From: Paenibacillus sp. W2I17
GTDB taxonomy: Bacteria; Bacillota; Bacilli; Paenibacillales; Paenibacillaceae
Length of the DNA: 64,000 nt
NCBI RefSeq assembly: GCF_030815985.1
Contig: NZ_JAUSXM010000001.1
Location: 744,001 to 808,000 of the forward strand
Direction of reading: 5' to 3'
Shown here: positions 1 to 11,443 of the stretch, piece by piece
Numbering within the stretch: position 1 is the first letter of the stretch
How the letters are laid out: each line of letters opens with the position of its first letter
Position numbers and translations under genes: made by a program
The notes under the pieces: model-generated
Database searches by the model: none
What the model saw: the letters and a program-made list of their open reading frames with translations, nothing else
What the model was told of the DNA's origin: nothing

Positions 1-841
1 ATACATAATCGGGATAACGCTCCATCATGCGAAGCACCGTGGAGAATGTTCTTGCGCCCTTTCGGATCGTCTCACGGATCGGCCATAACCAGGCCAAATC
101 AATATGAGCATGCCCAACCGCACTTATGTTCAGCACAGGATCGCCGCCACGACGTGATAATTGTTCGTTCAATAATAGCTTGGCGCGATGTATGCGGTCA
201 GGCGTTAATTCCGTCAATACTATGGAAGCGTCATACAGGGATTGAAGAATCCTTTCTCTGCGCGCCATGTTGACAGGAAGGTGTTCTGCCGTCTCCAGAA
301 GCACTTCGGTGTCGTAATACAACCTTCGTATATCTTCACGACAATGTGCCAAAATCGCTTCTTTTACCGTACCGCCCTGGTATTTTCCAAATAAGTCGTT
401 ATTGCCGGCGTCAGCCCACAGTTCGAATGCTCCGTCCGTCACCGTTATCGACGAATGGTCCAGTTCAACAACTCTTTTCCCAGGGAGACCCAGTGTGAAT
501 TCAAACTCTGAATTAATCGTTGTCAATCCCTGTACAGGCGTTCCTTCGTGGTCCACCAGACAGAGTTCGCCGTTCACGTCCAGCAGAAGAACAGCCTTGG
601 CGTCACTACCGGACGGTGGAATGCTCCCTGTAAAACAAAACCAGGCACAATCCCATAACTTCCCCCAACGCTCGCCCTGTGAAAGAGTGATTTGCTGACC
701 TGACATTCTTTCCTCGAATGGAACAGGCTCCGGGGTAACCCATGCCGTCACATTCAACTTGGCAATGGGCTCATATATGGCTTCACGGAGTTTGGACAGC
801 ATTTGATTCAAATGTCCGAGTCTAATCGGTTCATATGGCAT
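1..841 (-). CDS. alpha-mannosidase, GH38, N-terminal part (cut by window edge)
   Basis: I translated this myself because the frame runs off the left edge. About 280 residues are visible. The start ATG at 841 follows a GAGAGGAGAG ribosome site, and the stop of the preceding gene lies 27 bp upstream, so the two form an operon. The N-terminal accessory region is followed by the GH38 catalytic entry motif VGHAHIDLAWLWPIRET, whose Asp belongs to the zinc site in this family. Family knowledge: retaining alpha-mannosidases of this type release mannose from glycans in the cytoplasm. The catalytic nucleophile and C-terminal domains lie outside the window. The neighbouring glycosidase-like gene and GntR/LacI regulator fit a mannoside-use operon. 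The family is certain; the substrate is inferred. Confidence 0.9.
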   Translation of the reverse strand, partial: MPYEPIRLGHLNQMLSKLREAIYEPIAKLNVTAWVTPEPVPFEERMSGQQITLSQGERWGKLWDCAWFCFTGSIPPSGSDAKAVLLLDVNGELCLVDHEGTPVQGLTTINSEFEFTLGLPGKRVVELDHSSITVTDGAFELWADAGNNDLFGKYQGGTVKEAILAHCREDIRRLYYDTEVLLETAEHLPVNMARRERILQSLYDASIVLTELTPDRIHRAKLLLNEQLSRRGGDPVLNISAVGHAHIDLAWLWPIRETIRKGARTFSTVLRMMERYPDYV

Positions 842-868
842 AATTGTTTTGTTCTCTCCTCTCGTTCA

Positions 869-3095
869 TCAAGCTTTTGCTTTTGCATTCTCACGATCCC
901 ACCTTACTTGAATCTCCACCTTGTTCTTGCTGCCATGCTCATAGTTCAGCAGTACGGTTTTCGATTTTGAATCCCATTTCCATTCGGCAGGTACAGTCTG
1001 GTGTTGATCTATACTGCAAACGGATATGGGTTCAAATGGGCAATAGAATCTGGCAGTGGCCTGCATGTTGGTCGGACCCTTGGCTACACATTGAAAACCT
1101 GTATTCGTTATCGTCAGATCTTCAATTCTGGAAGAGGCAGAGATCAGGCTCACCTTGTCTTGCTGTGGCCTTCCGGCCGTAATGTCGTATAACAGTGCTT
1201 GCTCACCAGGAGCCAACCTTACTTCTTGCCGAACATGCAGGTCAGGATCGAACAAGTCCACCACCGGACCTGGGATAACCAGTGGTTCTTCGGATATGGA
1301 CTCTTCCAGGACAGAGGCTATGATGTAGGGCCCACGTTTAATTTTAAAATAATGCTTGGCTTCCCAACGGAAGTTGGAATCCTGTAGTCTCTCCCATGTT
1401 TCTTTCACAGTCTGGCGAAGTTGATCTGCACTCGCTTTACTTGACGTACATGCAGCCGGATGTACAGGAAGCCAATGCACCGCCCCTTTGCCCACAGGAT
1501 GAATCCCTTCCTGTTCTACCTTAAGCCCTAGCTGTTCAAACAAGTGCTCGCGTGGTGAGGTATATATGGTATTCGTGCTTTCCCTGCGCTGGTCATCATT
1601 CCACCATGCCCGGATGTTGTGATAGGGGTCGCTGTCGTCTCCCACATAGATCAACGCACCACCGTCCTGTACCCATTGGGCCAGTGCATAATGGATATCG
1701 GAGTGCTCCGGCTTCATGTACTCATAACTCAACAGCAGGACACGATATGGAGCCAGGTAATGTGGATAGCGCCTCACATTATCAAGCTGGACGGGTCTCA
1801 CAGGTATTCCGTGTTTAAGCAATGGCAGAGCAAGACCATAGAATGAAGAGAAATCCAGCAGCTCCGTGTCGCCATCCGCTTGGAATCCTTCCGGATCTGT
1901 ACCGTCATATTTTCCAGCATTCGGTGCCTCCGGCTCAGGCTTCATGCGTTGAAACATGGCCGAGTCGGCGATCAATGCACCAATGCGGGGAGATTCACCA
2001 TCCATTTTCAATCCGGTCCTGATCCATGCTGCCAAGCGTGTGCATGACATGCAGCAATGTCGTTGCATAGTCAGGTGGAATCCGCTCTTTATGCGTGCCT
2101 TCATCGGAAGGATAAGTTCCTTTGAAAATTCTTCGCGGCCAAGGTGCGACCTCGTAATGGGAAACCCCGGGATGAAGCAGGGAAGCAGCAACGGTCTTCA
2201 GGTAGTTCTGTTTATAGTCGGCCCATGTATAATTCGGATTGTCCTCGATAGGGTCATGCAGAAACCACATTCGTCTGTCTGTACCCCGCACAAGCTCTTG
2301 CATGACACCATATTCCAAGTAAGCGGTTTCAAAAGTGCGTTCTTTGCGCACCCCTTCATACACGTTCGGTGTTCGTGATGTCCCGGTCCAGATTTGTGCA
2401 ATATATCCATCTACGGAGGGAAGCTCTATCAATCGAGACTGCGGGCTAACAATTCGCCACTGCGTATAATTGATCAGGCTGTGGGTCGGAACGTAGAATC
2501 GCAAGATGCGATTGTAACGTTTCAGAGCGTAATCTTTCATCTCGGTACACAATCGGTCTAACACACGTGTGTATAAATACGCTTTCAATTTGGAAGCCCG
2601 AAACTGTGCATCGGGTGAGGAGTGAGGCGGACTCCAGGGTTCTTTGTAATACAACTGCCATTCTCTCTTAAACGATTCCGAGTACCCCCCGTTTACCCAG
2701 AATTCAGGCTCCTCCAGATGGATCGCCTCCACGCCAGAATCAACAGCTGCACGTATGCGTTCAGCGATATATTTACCAAAGGAAACCGTTGGGACCATGT
2801 AAGGAATAATAGGTTCCTTCCCATGGACAATCATCTCGCCATCGCGATCCATCTGGGCTTCATCCCAGTGCGTTTCCCCGTCTACTTCCCCGTCCAGATA
2901 GTCGTTATAGGTCCCCCATGCTACTCCTGTCATTAAATGAACCACGTACCCTTTATCCTTCCATTCCTGAATACGTTGCGGCATCGTATCGTCCATTCCA
3001 TAGACCATGACAAAATCCGTTTGCAGATCATAATCAGGATGATAGGGTGCTGATTCCTGAAATCCGGTTCGTTCTTCTTTCCGATCTCTAACCAC
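869..3095 (-). pseudogene. glycosidase-like protein, frameshifted
   Basis: Two overlapping minus-strand frames form one protein of about 740 residues. The N-terminal frame ends with TGA at 1995; the continuation, from the GESPRIG residues on, is in the neighbouring frame. The shift falls between about 1995 and 2015 in AAAATGGATGGTG and equals one extra base. The first half has a TIM-barrel look, with an acidic EAIHLEEPEFW motif that could hold a catalytic Glu as in clan GH-A. The second half has a GATase-like stretch (LLLSYEYMKP, GGALIYVGDD) as in beta-galactosidase trimerisation domains. I cannot name the GH family. The listed start is GTG at 3095, seven bases after GGGAGGT; an ATG 21 bases further upstream lacks a ribosome site. 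It is followed at 27 bp by the GH38 gene. Real mutation or assembly error cannot be separated here. Confidence 0.6.
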
Positions 3096-3197
3096 AGCTA
3101 TGACCTCCCTGCCCATGTTGGATTGGTCTTTCGTTGTAAATATTCACCATTTCATAAAATATAATATACATTAAGAATATATTCAATATGTTTTTTG

Positions 3198-3233
3198 AAA
3201 AAAAAGCCCTTTCCGTACATCTACGGAAAGGAC
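3198..3233 (-). terminator. Rho-independent terminator after the GntR/LacI regulator
   Basis: A 10-bp stem CCTTTCCGTA / TACGGAAAGG with a four-base loop is followed on the minus strand by an unbroken T run (3198-3205). It lies 25 bp past the regulator stop, so the regulator is probably transcribed separately from the glycosidase operon. Confidence 0.85.
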
Positions 3234-3258
3234 TTGAATTTAAGCATTGAAATGATGA

Positions 3259-4395
3259 TTAGGGACAGCTTCCAGTCGTTTGACGAACGACAAGTTCAGG
3301 TTCAATCAGAATTTTGCTGAAGCCCGTAATCTCGCGGCTATTCCGAATGACTTCGAGAAGCTGGTTGGCTGCGCGGATTCCCATCTCTCTCTCAAATTGT
3401 TTTACATGCGTAAAAATACTGAATTCCTCCACGATGGAAGTGGGGTCATCAAAGCTTACAATCGATACATCTTCGGGAATGCGAAGACCAGCTTGCTTAG
3501 CCATTTGATAGATCTGAACCCCCAGCCTTCCGTTAAGCGATATATAAGCAGTCACCATCTTGTTGCTGATATATCGGTACAATGGATGGGCTTCTGCATC
3601 CTTCAGAACAGACAGCGGTTTGAAATCTGTAATCATATGTGCAGGGTTAATCAATGCTCCTTTATCCTTCAGTGCTTCAATATAACCATCAATCCGCTCC
3701 TGGACCGTGACGGTTTGCAATGGAGAATCCGAGCAGATCGCTATATCACGATGTCCAAGCTCCCATAGATGTTCAACGGCCAGCCTCACGCCCAACCTTC
3801 CATCAGCCGCAATGTAATGGGTTTCGACGCCAGGCAAATATCGGTCAATCAGCAAAAAAGGGAAGCCGGATATCTTCATGCCGAGAATCTCCTCGTTATA
3901 GTTACCTTCATCCACAGGAAAGATTAATAGCCCCTCAGTTCCAAGTGCCTTTAACTCCCTGATCGCATCCTTTTCTTTCTCGATGTTGCCATGCGTCAGC
4001 ATGATCATGCTGCGATAGCCTTCCTGATTGAGTGACTGCTCGATCCCTTCGATGAGTCGAATCGCAAAGTAGTCGTGAATCGTAGGCATGATCACCCCAA
4101 TCATTCTTGTACTCGATCTGCCTCCCTTTACTGCCGGAGATTCAGAAAATGCGGTGTCTGCTGCATCTGTGCCTTCCGCGACAAAGCTTCCTTTCCCCGG
4201 GACGCGTGCAATCAATTTCTCGTTAGCCAAGCCTGTCAGGGCATTCACAACTGTAATTTTGCTAACGTTAAATCGATCCATGAGTTCCTTCTCTGTCGGT
4301 ATTCGATCACCCGGCTTCATATTTTCGGAAGCAATGAATTTGCGGATGTAGTCTTGAATTTGTTGGTACAACGGTATTCGATCATTCGTACTCAT
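3259..4395 (-). CDS. GntR-family regulator with LacI-type sugar-binding domain (AraR type)
   Basis: The first 70 residues are a GntR winged helix (IPLYQQIQDYIRKFI, PGDRIPTEKELMDRFNVSKITV, RVPGKGSFV). From about residue 100 there is a LacI/periplasmic-binding-like effector domain (MIGVIMPTIHDYFAIRLIEGIE, with GHRDIAICSD further on). This architecture is that of AraR-like repressors, which release DNA when a sugar binds. The ATG at 4395 sits about ten bases after GGTGAT; a GTG three codons upstream has poorer spacing. It lies upstream of the glycosidase operon on the same strand but has its own terminator, so local repression of the GH38 locus is inferred. The effector cannot be read from sequence. 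Confidence 0.85.
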   Translation of the reverse strand: MSTNDRIPLYQQIQDYIRKFIASENMKPGDRIPTEKELMDRFNVSKITVVNALTGLANEKLIARVPGKGSFVAEGTDAADTAFSESPAVKGGRSSTRMIGVIMPTIHDYFAIRLIEGIEQSLNQEGYRSMIMLTHGNIEKEKDAIRELKALGTEGLLIFPVDEGNYNEEILGMKISGFPFLLIDRYLPGVETHYIAADGRLGVRLAVEHLWELGHRDIAICSDSPLQTVTVQERIDGYIEALKDKGALINPAHMITDFKPLSVLKDAEAHPLYRYISNKMVTAYISLNGRLGVQIYQMAKQAGLRIPEDVSIVSFDDPTSIVEEFSIFTHVKQFEREMGIRAANQLLEVIRNSREITGFSKILIEPELVVRQTTGSCP

Positions 4396-4765
4396 GATAA
4401 TCACATCACCAATTCATTCATTATATTTTTATATATAAAATATATTTTTACACATATAAGTACAATAAACAACCGTATAATGCCTGTCAATCCTTCATTC
4501 CTTGACTCACCTTCTTTATTTGGGAGACAAACAATTTTTCTGGGCGCAGAATCATCAGGTGTTGATCCCCTACTCTCGTGTGCGCCATAAACTAATCGTG
4601 CTCGGTGACCCCTCAGGAGTTGCACTCCCCATACTTACAGCCGAGTTAATCAAATTGATTTCTCGACAACCTAAGATGTAAGTTTGATACACATTGGCTC
4701 GATGTTTTAAACAGTTACATCATCTCTTCTAAGAAGCAAAATCTAAAATAAAGGAAGTTGATTTC
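4396..4765. other. intergenic, no gene seen
   Basis: AT-rich spacer between the divergent regulator and the PAP2 remnant. The part near 4420-4470 is very AT-rich and could hold the regulator promoter, but I see no convincing -35/-10 pair or operator. AAAGGAAG just before 4766 is the ribosome site of the PAP2 remnant. Confidence 0.4.
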
Positions 4766-5384
4766 ATGACTAATCTAAAATCCTCCTATAGATCAGAATG
4801 GTTGTCACTGCTATGGCTTTTAGCAGTCCCCATTCTAAATATTTTTTATGGGGTCTTGAACCGGGCGGGAGATCGAGTGTCTAGTCTTCAGACAAACTTG
4901 GACGTTCTAATTCCCTTTATCCCAGGCTTTATCGTCCCCTATTTAATTTGGCATCCTTTCATCACGGGGGTATTGATTGCTCTTGCATTCGGAACAGAAT
5001 GGTCTATTTTCAAACATTAATTGCATTATGTAGCGGATTGATAATCTCTTATATTTTCTTCGCTCTATTCCAAACTTCTATTCAACGCCCGGAGATGCAC
5101 ACCAAACCGGATTAATTGCTCAATTGGTTCGATTCGTTTATACGACGGATCAACCTTATAACTGTTTTCCAAGCATTCACGTTTTAACAAGCTACCTAAT
5201 GTTAAGAGGTGGTCATGTCTTTAACCGTACTATACATTTAATTATTGCAATCAATTCTATACTCATTATTATTTCAACAGTACTAGTCAAGCAGCACGTG
5301 GTTGCAGATATATTAGGTGGTATTTTAGTTGGGAGTTATGTTTTCGGTTGGCAAAAATGGTTGTCATACGAAAAAAGGTAATTC
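4766..5384 (+). pseudogene. PAP2-superfamily membrane phosphatase, twice frameshifted
   Basis: Three consecutive reading frames give one PAP2-like protein of about 205 residues. Frame one runs to residue 84. Frame two, near 4985-5110, continues with a membrane helix (ALCSGLIISYIFFALF) and an RPE motif. Frame three resumes at PGDAHQTGLIAQLVRF and carries the phosphatase signatures YNCFPSIHVLTS and KQHVVADILGG. In the family the His residues of SxH and of the last motif form the phosphotransfer site on the outer face. Two frameshifts make it non-functional as read. A good ribosome site (AAAGGAAG) remains. It is isolated, with no operon partners. Confidence 0.75.
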
Positions 5385-5443
5385 TTCTTAACCCAGAATA
5401 ATGTTAAATCATATTCAGAGATGTGTTTACTTGATTTGAGTTC

Positions 5444-5650
5444 TTGCTTGAGAGTGTAAAAAAAACTAGGTTGCGAACTGGCACCGGTACTCTAGCCATT
5501 GGAAAAGAGTCTACAATCCGGGAATTCGGCAGCGCCCTTGGCGTCGCTATCGTCGGAACCGTGAAGACCCAAAGCTTCACTGGGCATTTGCCAACAGGTC
5601 TTCAGCACGCAGGTGCTCACCGAAGCTGTAGCTGCGGCTACCACCTGCCG
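5444..5650 (+). pseudogene. fragment of a DHA2-type (QacA/EmrB) drug exporter
   Basis: The frame contains TIREFGSALGVAIVGTV, which matches the helix 13/14 region of 14-helix DHA2 exporters, where a consensus like RQxGGALGVAVxGTV is usual. Nothing resembling the rest of a transporter is found on either side, and the frame soon loses similarity. It looks like a short residue of a deleted gene. Confidence 0.5.
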
Positions 5651-5751
5651 ACACATGATCTCTTAATGGACCTATAGGTGCAGGGACTGTGCTGGCTAGC
5701 TGCTTCAGCGGTGCATTTCTTAGTTGTATCTACTCATTATTCAGGTTTTTG

Positions 5752-5818
5752 TCTAATCGGAAATGGGAACAAGTTCGTGTCCATTTCGGCAATTGGTACA
5801 AGTTCGTGTCCCTCGACA
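5752..5818 (-). repeat. family-1 intergenic repeat, copy A (short form)
   Basis: Two head-to-tail units of the form GGNACAAGTTCGTGTCC ending in the boundary CCCTCGACA. It lacks the hairpin present in the long copies. Strand is given as the direction in which hairpin-bearing copies would terminate transcription. Confidence 0.75.
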
Positions 5819-5979
5819 GCGGACTTGACGGAGGACAACCAGCCAGAGCTAAAACTAAAACAACCTGACGTCGGTGGAATACCGGCGCCAGGTCGAAGCC
5901 TAAGGGCTTTCATAATGTCTACTGAATGGAGCCTTGACCAGTGTTCATAGGAGTCAATTCCAAACTTGTTCGGTCAGCT

Positions 5980-6140
5980 CTAATATTTTCTAAATTGATT
6001 GGGCGACATCCCCGTCTGTGATTTAAAAAATTTGGAAAAATTGGCCGGATATTCGAAACCAAGCTTATAAGCAATACTAGAGATCGGTTCTGAAGTACCG
6101 GACGTTGATCTGGCTTTCTTTGTATTATTGAGCCATAGTT
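5980..6140 (-). pseudogene. C-terminal remnant of an AraC-family regulator
   Basis: The last 36 residues of this frame (EPISSIAYKLGFEYP, FSKFFKSQTGMSPNQFRKY) are the second helix-turn-helix of an AraC/XylS DNA-binding domain. The sequence just upstream still resembles the first one weakly (LTKKLWL). The remainder of the gene is missing and the frame runs into the DUF3888 gene, so it is a truncated leftover. Confidence 0.7.
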
Positions 6141-6151
6141 TCTTCGTTAGT

Positions 6152-6553
6152 TCAATGCGTTTTAATAGTTTCTTGCCAGTTAGGAGGAAAGTCATAATTC
6201 CTAATGTGCTTATACTCAAGAACCACTATTGATCCCGAGTTATCTATACTAAACCTCATCGAGTCGAGTCCAACATCCAAATGAGGTCCTACATACGGGA
6301 TAGTTTTAACCTGAACATCAATATGTGAAGAATGATATTTAACGTCTACATCAGTTCCATCCAAAAAGGGCGTAAACGTAGGTGATACAGTTGATTTATT
6401 TTTGTAGTAGTGGTTAATCTGTTCCTGTATTTTTGGAGCTAACAAAGTAAGTACAAGCCGTTTCAATGGTTCATCGTTTGGCTTTGCACAAATGGGCTGG
6501 ATTACCATCAAGAAAATGATGGCTGTTAGCAATGATCCTATAAATCTTTTCAT
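6152..6553 (-). CDS. DUF3888-like small secreted protein
   Basis: A protein of 133 residues starting at the ATG at 6553, ten bases after GAGGG; an in-frame ATG 14 codons upstream lacks a ribosome site. Residues 1-23 are a signal peptide (MKRFIGSLLTAIIFLMVIQPICA). The mature part (LKRLVLTLLAPKIQEQINHYY, IDVQVKTIPYVGPH, FSIDNSGSIVVLEYKHI) has the layout I associate with DUF3888 proteins of Bacillus, whose function is unknown. It is flanked by an AraC remnant and repeats, with no operon partner. Family call moderate, secretion strong. Confidence 0.65.
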   Translation of the reverse strand: MKRFIGSLLTAIIFLMVIQPICAKPNDEPLKRLVLTLLAPKIQEQINHYYKNKSTVSPTFTPFLDGTDVDVKYHSSHIDVQVKTIPYVGPHLDVGLDSMRFSIDNSGSIVVLEYKHIRNYDFPPNWQETIKTH

Positions 6554-6616
6554 TTCTGAAACCCTCATTCCCAGATTTTTACGGGTAGTTTTCACTAAAT
6601 GAAGATAATTTATTAT

Positions 6617-6646
6617 GCAAACCTGCCCGTTAGCTTAATGAAACAG
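6617..6646. repeat. family-2 short repeat, ACCTGCCCGTTAGCTTAATG variant
   Basis: Shares CCCGTTAGCTTAATGA with sites at 33995, 36953 and 38410. It stands next to a family-1 repeat, as the 33995 and 38410 copies also do. Confidence 0.6.
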
Positions 6647-6654
6647 ATTAATAT

Positions 6655-6898
6655 ATTAATCGACATGGTACCATGTTCTTAACCTTTCCAGCAAATACTA
6701 AGTTCTTGCGTTAGGTCCGAAAAACCTATTCTTGATACAGAAAAATCGTTATTCAAGCGAAGTTTTATATTTATGTGGCTTTTATCTCGCCATGAAAGTT
6801 CCATCATGATGCTATTTAGATATCTACCTAATCCGAAATGACACCATGTTCTTGTCCTTTTCGGCAAAGGAACCAAGTTCTTGTCCCTCGACAATAGC
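6655..6898 (-). repeat. family-1 repeat, copy B with a diverged neighbour
   Basis: The 6830-6898 part is a clear copy: TAATCCGAAATG, two CNATGTTCTTGTCC-like units and the CCCTCGACA boundary. The 6655-6790 part is a decayed copy with a weak hairpin (AATCGTTATTCAAGCGA). The stretch just before it (ATGAAAGTTCCATCATGATGCTATTTAGAT) is shared with the copy near 14530, so the original repeated unit was longer than the palindromic core. Confidence 0.65.
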
Positions 6899-7224
6899 CA
6901 TTAAGACCATCTCGGCAAAACGTCATTTGAACTGTTTCTCTGCTCTCCTTTCATTACCGTCATTTCCAATATAAACTTAAACTCCAGAATATCTGAACCT
7001 TGGATCGGTAACACATGGGTGTTCGCGAACAAAAAGTTGTCGTGGTACTTTTGACGAAGAGTGCTCATTATTTGAGGATGCAATTCGATTACCAATGCCT
7101 GCTGAATTAACGAACATTGAGTTGTGTCTGTTACTGGCATAATCGTTATCATTGCGCAAGTGGTCCATAGTTGTTTCCACGATGCACATACTATTAATAT
7201 ACGACCATTCGCGAGCATTGACCA
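6899..7224. other. no recognisable gene
   Basis: Minus-strand frames of 82 and 127 codons cover this stretch but resemble nothing I know, lack ribosome sites and are bounded by repeats. Probably decayed sequence. Confidence 0.4.
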
Positions 7225-7290
7225 CTCTTCGACAAAACTTGTACCATTAAAAACAAGAAAAGTCGCTAGAATAGCGACTCTCAATGACCT
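7225..7290 (-). repeat. family-1 repeat, copy I (hairpin half)
   Basis: AACTTGTACCATTAA is followed by a perfect hairpin GTCGCTA-GAA-TAGCGAC and CTCAATGAC, the same order as in long copies. It lies 65 bp past the rph stop on the minus strand. Its T run is partly lost (TTTTCTTG), so termination there would be weak. Confidence 0.65.
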
Positions 7291-7354
7291 TTATTCTTTT
7301 TCCTCAACCACTGTCTGTTGTATATCTTACGCTTTTGAATCGTTCGTCTGATAG

Positions 7355-9973
<2,619 letters not shown>

Positions 9974-10011
9974 TCAACATCTCTCCTAACCACCAAATTA
10001 AAAAAAATCCT

Positions 10012-10040
10012 TTGACAAGATTTTACCGGCATGTTACAAT
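10012..10040 (+). promoter_or_regulatory. near-consensus sigma-A promoter on the plus strand
   Basis: TTGACA (10012-10017), a 17-bp spacer and TACAAT (10035-10040). It points away from rph towards a hairpin terminator at 10131, so it would give an RNA of roughly 115 nt with no evident ORF. This is the best-matching promoter I found in the window. Confidence 0.6.
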
Positions 10041-10050
10041 TAGATTGTAA
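10034..10050. promoter_or_regulatory. perfect 17-bp palindrome upstream of rph
   Basis: TTACAAT-TAG-ATTGTAA. It overlaps the -10 box of the plus-strand promoter and lies just downstream of the predicted rph start site, so one bound protein could affect both directions. Confidence 0.5.
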
Positions 10051-10061
10051 GATGCATTAAC

Positions 10062-10090
10062 TATATATTAATATTATTTAATAGACGCAA
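10062..10090 (-). promoter_or_regulatory. possible rph promoter
   Basis: On the minus strand TTGCGT (10090-10085), a 17-bp spacer and TATATA (10067-10062), about 90 bp before the rph start codon. Reasonable spacing but only a moderate match. Confidence 0.35.
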
Positions 10091-10130
10091 TCCGATCATA
10101 TCATTGTGACTGTTAATATGCAATGAAAAA

Positions 10131-10161
10131 AGAACCTGAGCATTTTGGCAGGTTCTTTTTT
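10131..10161. terminator. bidirectional terminator
   Basis: Stem AGAACCTG / CAGGTTCT with A and T runs on both sides, so it can act on the CPBP protease transcript (minus) and on the putative short RNA (plus). Confidence 0.8.
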
Positions 10162-10227
10162 CATGTTCGCGATCGAGAGGTCCATTAATAAGATTATTAT
10201 CAATCTAAATAACTTTTTTCTCATTAG

Positions 10228-11046
10228 TTAATTACGGCATACCCCCCTTCCAATCAGGCTTGGGATATATAAACTTAAGAAAATTCCGCCTAATGCAGAT
10301 GGAAACAATACAAAGGCCGTGAATTGGAGTGCTTTCATGCCTTCTATCCATACATACCCATGAATTGAATCTAGGAATTGGGCAAACGTCATAATGGCTG
10401 TATGAAAACCGATCGCAACCCATACTGTTCCTGACACTGCTCGGAGATAGCCTAGGATTAGAGCAAATCCAGGTATAAATTGAATCTGTTCTGAAGAATA
10501 CAATGCACCGATTACCCAGGCAAACAATGAAAAGAGTACCATTTGAATCATCACAACAGACCACCAAAGTGGTAGAATTGATTGCAGAAGTTTAAAAACA
10601 AACCCCCTAAAGATCAATTCCTCAGGTAGTGCCTCAATGAGAAAAACGGAAATCATGAGAAGTCCAGCACCTAACAGCATATCGCTAATAGGAGTATTTA
10701 ATATGCTGACATTACTCCAACCTAGAGTGATACATAGTGTCACCCCCAATGTTGCGGGTATGAGCCAGATTAGAAAACCGGTAATAAATGAACTTAGTTT
10801 TGTTCTAAATGAACGATGTTCCCTCCATTTTAAGTTCTCCTTACTGCATCTCCCGGCAATATACAACGTTATCAATACCAGGAGAGTTATAGTTACGCCC
10901 ATGAGAAGATGATGTAATTGGCTATAGCCAGACTTCATATAACTTTGTTGAAACCACAACATTAGCCGCCAGTATAGCGAGGCTGACACCAGAATAATCA
11001 TTATACTCACGATAACTCTACGTAACCTAAACAGATGGTTAATCAC
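10228..11046 (-). CDS. CPBP-family intramembrane protease (CAAX-protease type)
   Basis: 272 residues with about seven or eight hydrophobic segments. The family motif EExxxR is present as PEELIFRGF (Glu142, Glu143, Arg147), with a later His-containing helix (GTVWVAIGFHTAIM) that supplies the next conserved residue. Start is GTG at 11046 after GAGAGGGG. Bacterial members act in the membrane, often in bacteriocin immunity or peptide processing; no partner gene is next to it, so its substrate is unknown. A terminator follows at 10131. Confidence 0.8.
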   Translation of the reverse strand: MINHLFRLRRVIVSIMIILVSASLYWRLMLWFQQSYMKSGYSQLHHLLMGVTITLLVLITLYIAGRCSKENLKWREHRSFRTKLSSFITGFLIWLIPATLGVTLCITLGWSNVSILNTPISDMLLGAGLLMISVFLIEALPEELIFRGFVFKLLQSILPLWWSVVMIQMVLFSLFAWVIGALYSSEQIQFIPGFALILGYLRAVSGTVWVAIGFHTAIMTFAQFLDSIHGYVWIEGMKALQFTAFVLFPSALGGIFLSLYIPSLIGRGVCRN

Positions 11047-11179
11047 TGTTATCCCCTCTCTCTGCTCATGAGTTATATGTGAATACTACATTTCAACCTA
11101 GTCTCAAATTTTCGTTTGCCGAATCATGCATGGTGCTGTTTTCAGCCCTTATTGCCAGTACGGACACACTGATCTTCTG

Positions 11180-11374
11180 TTATGCTGAGGAACTGAACAG
11201 ATCCAGGTTAAGGTAGCCTGACTTTAAAGGTGCGCATCGCTGACTTAATTCATTTAGCAATCGGTTCGTTGCCATCCGCTTCCGCACCACCGCGATGTAA
11301 CTGAGCATAACACCCTGGTAATCGGCAATAGGACGAAGTCCTGTTCCTTCATTAAGATTATAAACTACGAAAGC
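11180..11374 (-). pseudogene. unidentified C-terminal gene remnant
   Basis: An open minus frame of 64 codons without a start reads like real protein (DYQGVMLSYIAVVRKRMATN, ending NLDLFSSSA) and is bounded upstream by a stop. I do not recognise the family. It is probably the tail of a deleted gene. The rest of 11047-11443 shows nothing else apart from the ribosome site of the next gene. Confidence 0.3.
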
Positions 11375-11443
11375 TTAATTTGGTTATTAAATGGGCAATT
11401 CGGAAATAATTCACTCATACCGCCTATAGGAGGGAATAACTTC

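Noticed and set aside
844..2378. Several plus-strand frames opposite the glycosidase genes
   Set aside because: They are shadows: the minus-strand product has conserved protein sequence, while these have none and lack ribosome sites.
869..3095. Programmed frameshifting in the glycosidase-like gene
   Set aside because: No classic slippery heptamer with a downstream structure or release-factor-type stop signal at the junction; mutation or sequencing error is simpler.
6901..7284. Two long minus-strand frames as small genes
   Set aside because: No ribosome site, no family resemblance, overlapping repeat remnants at both ends.
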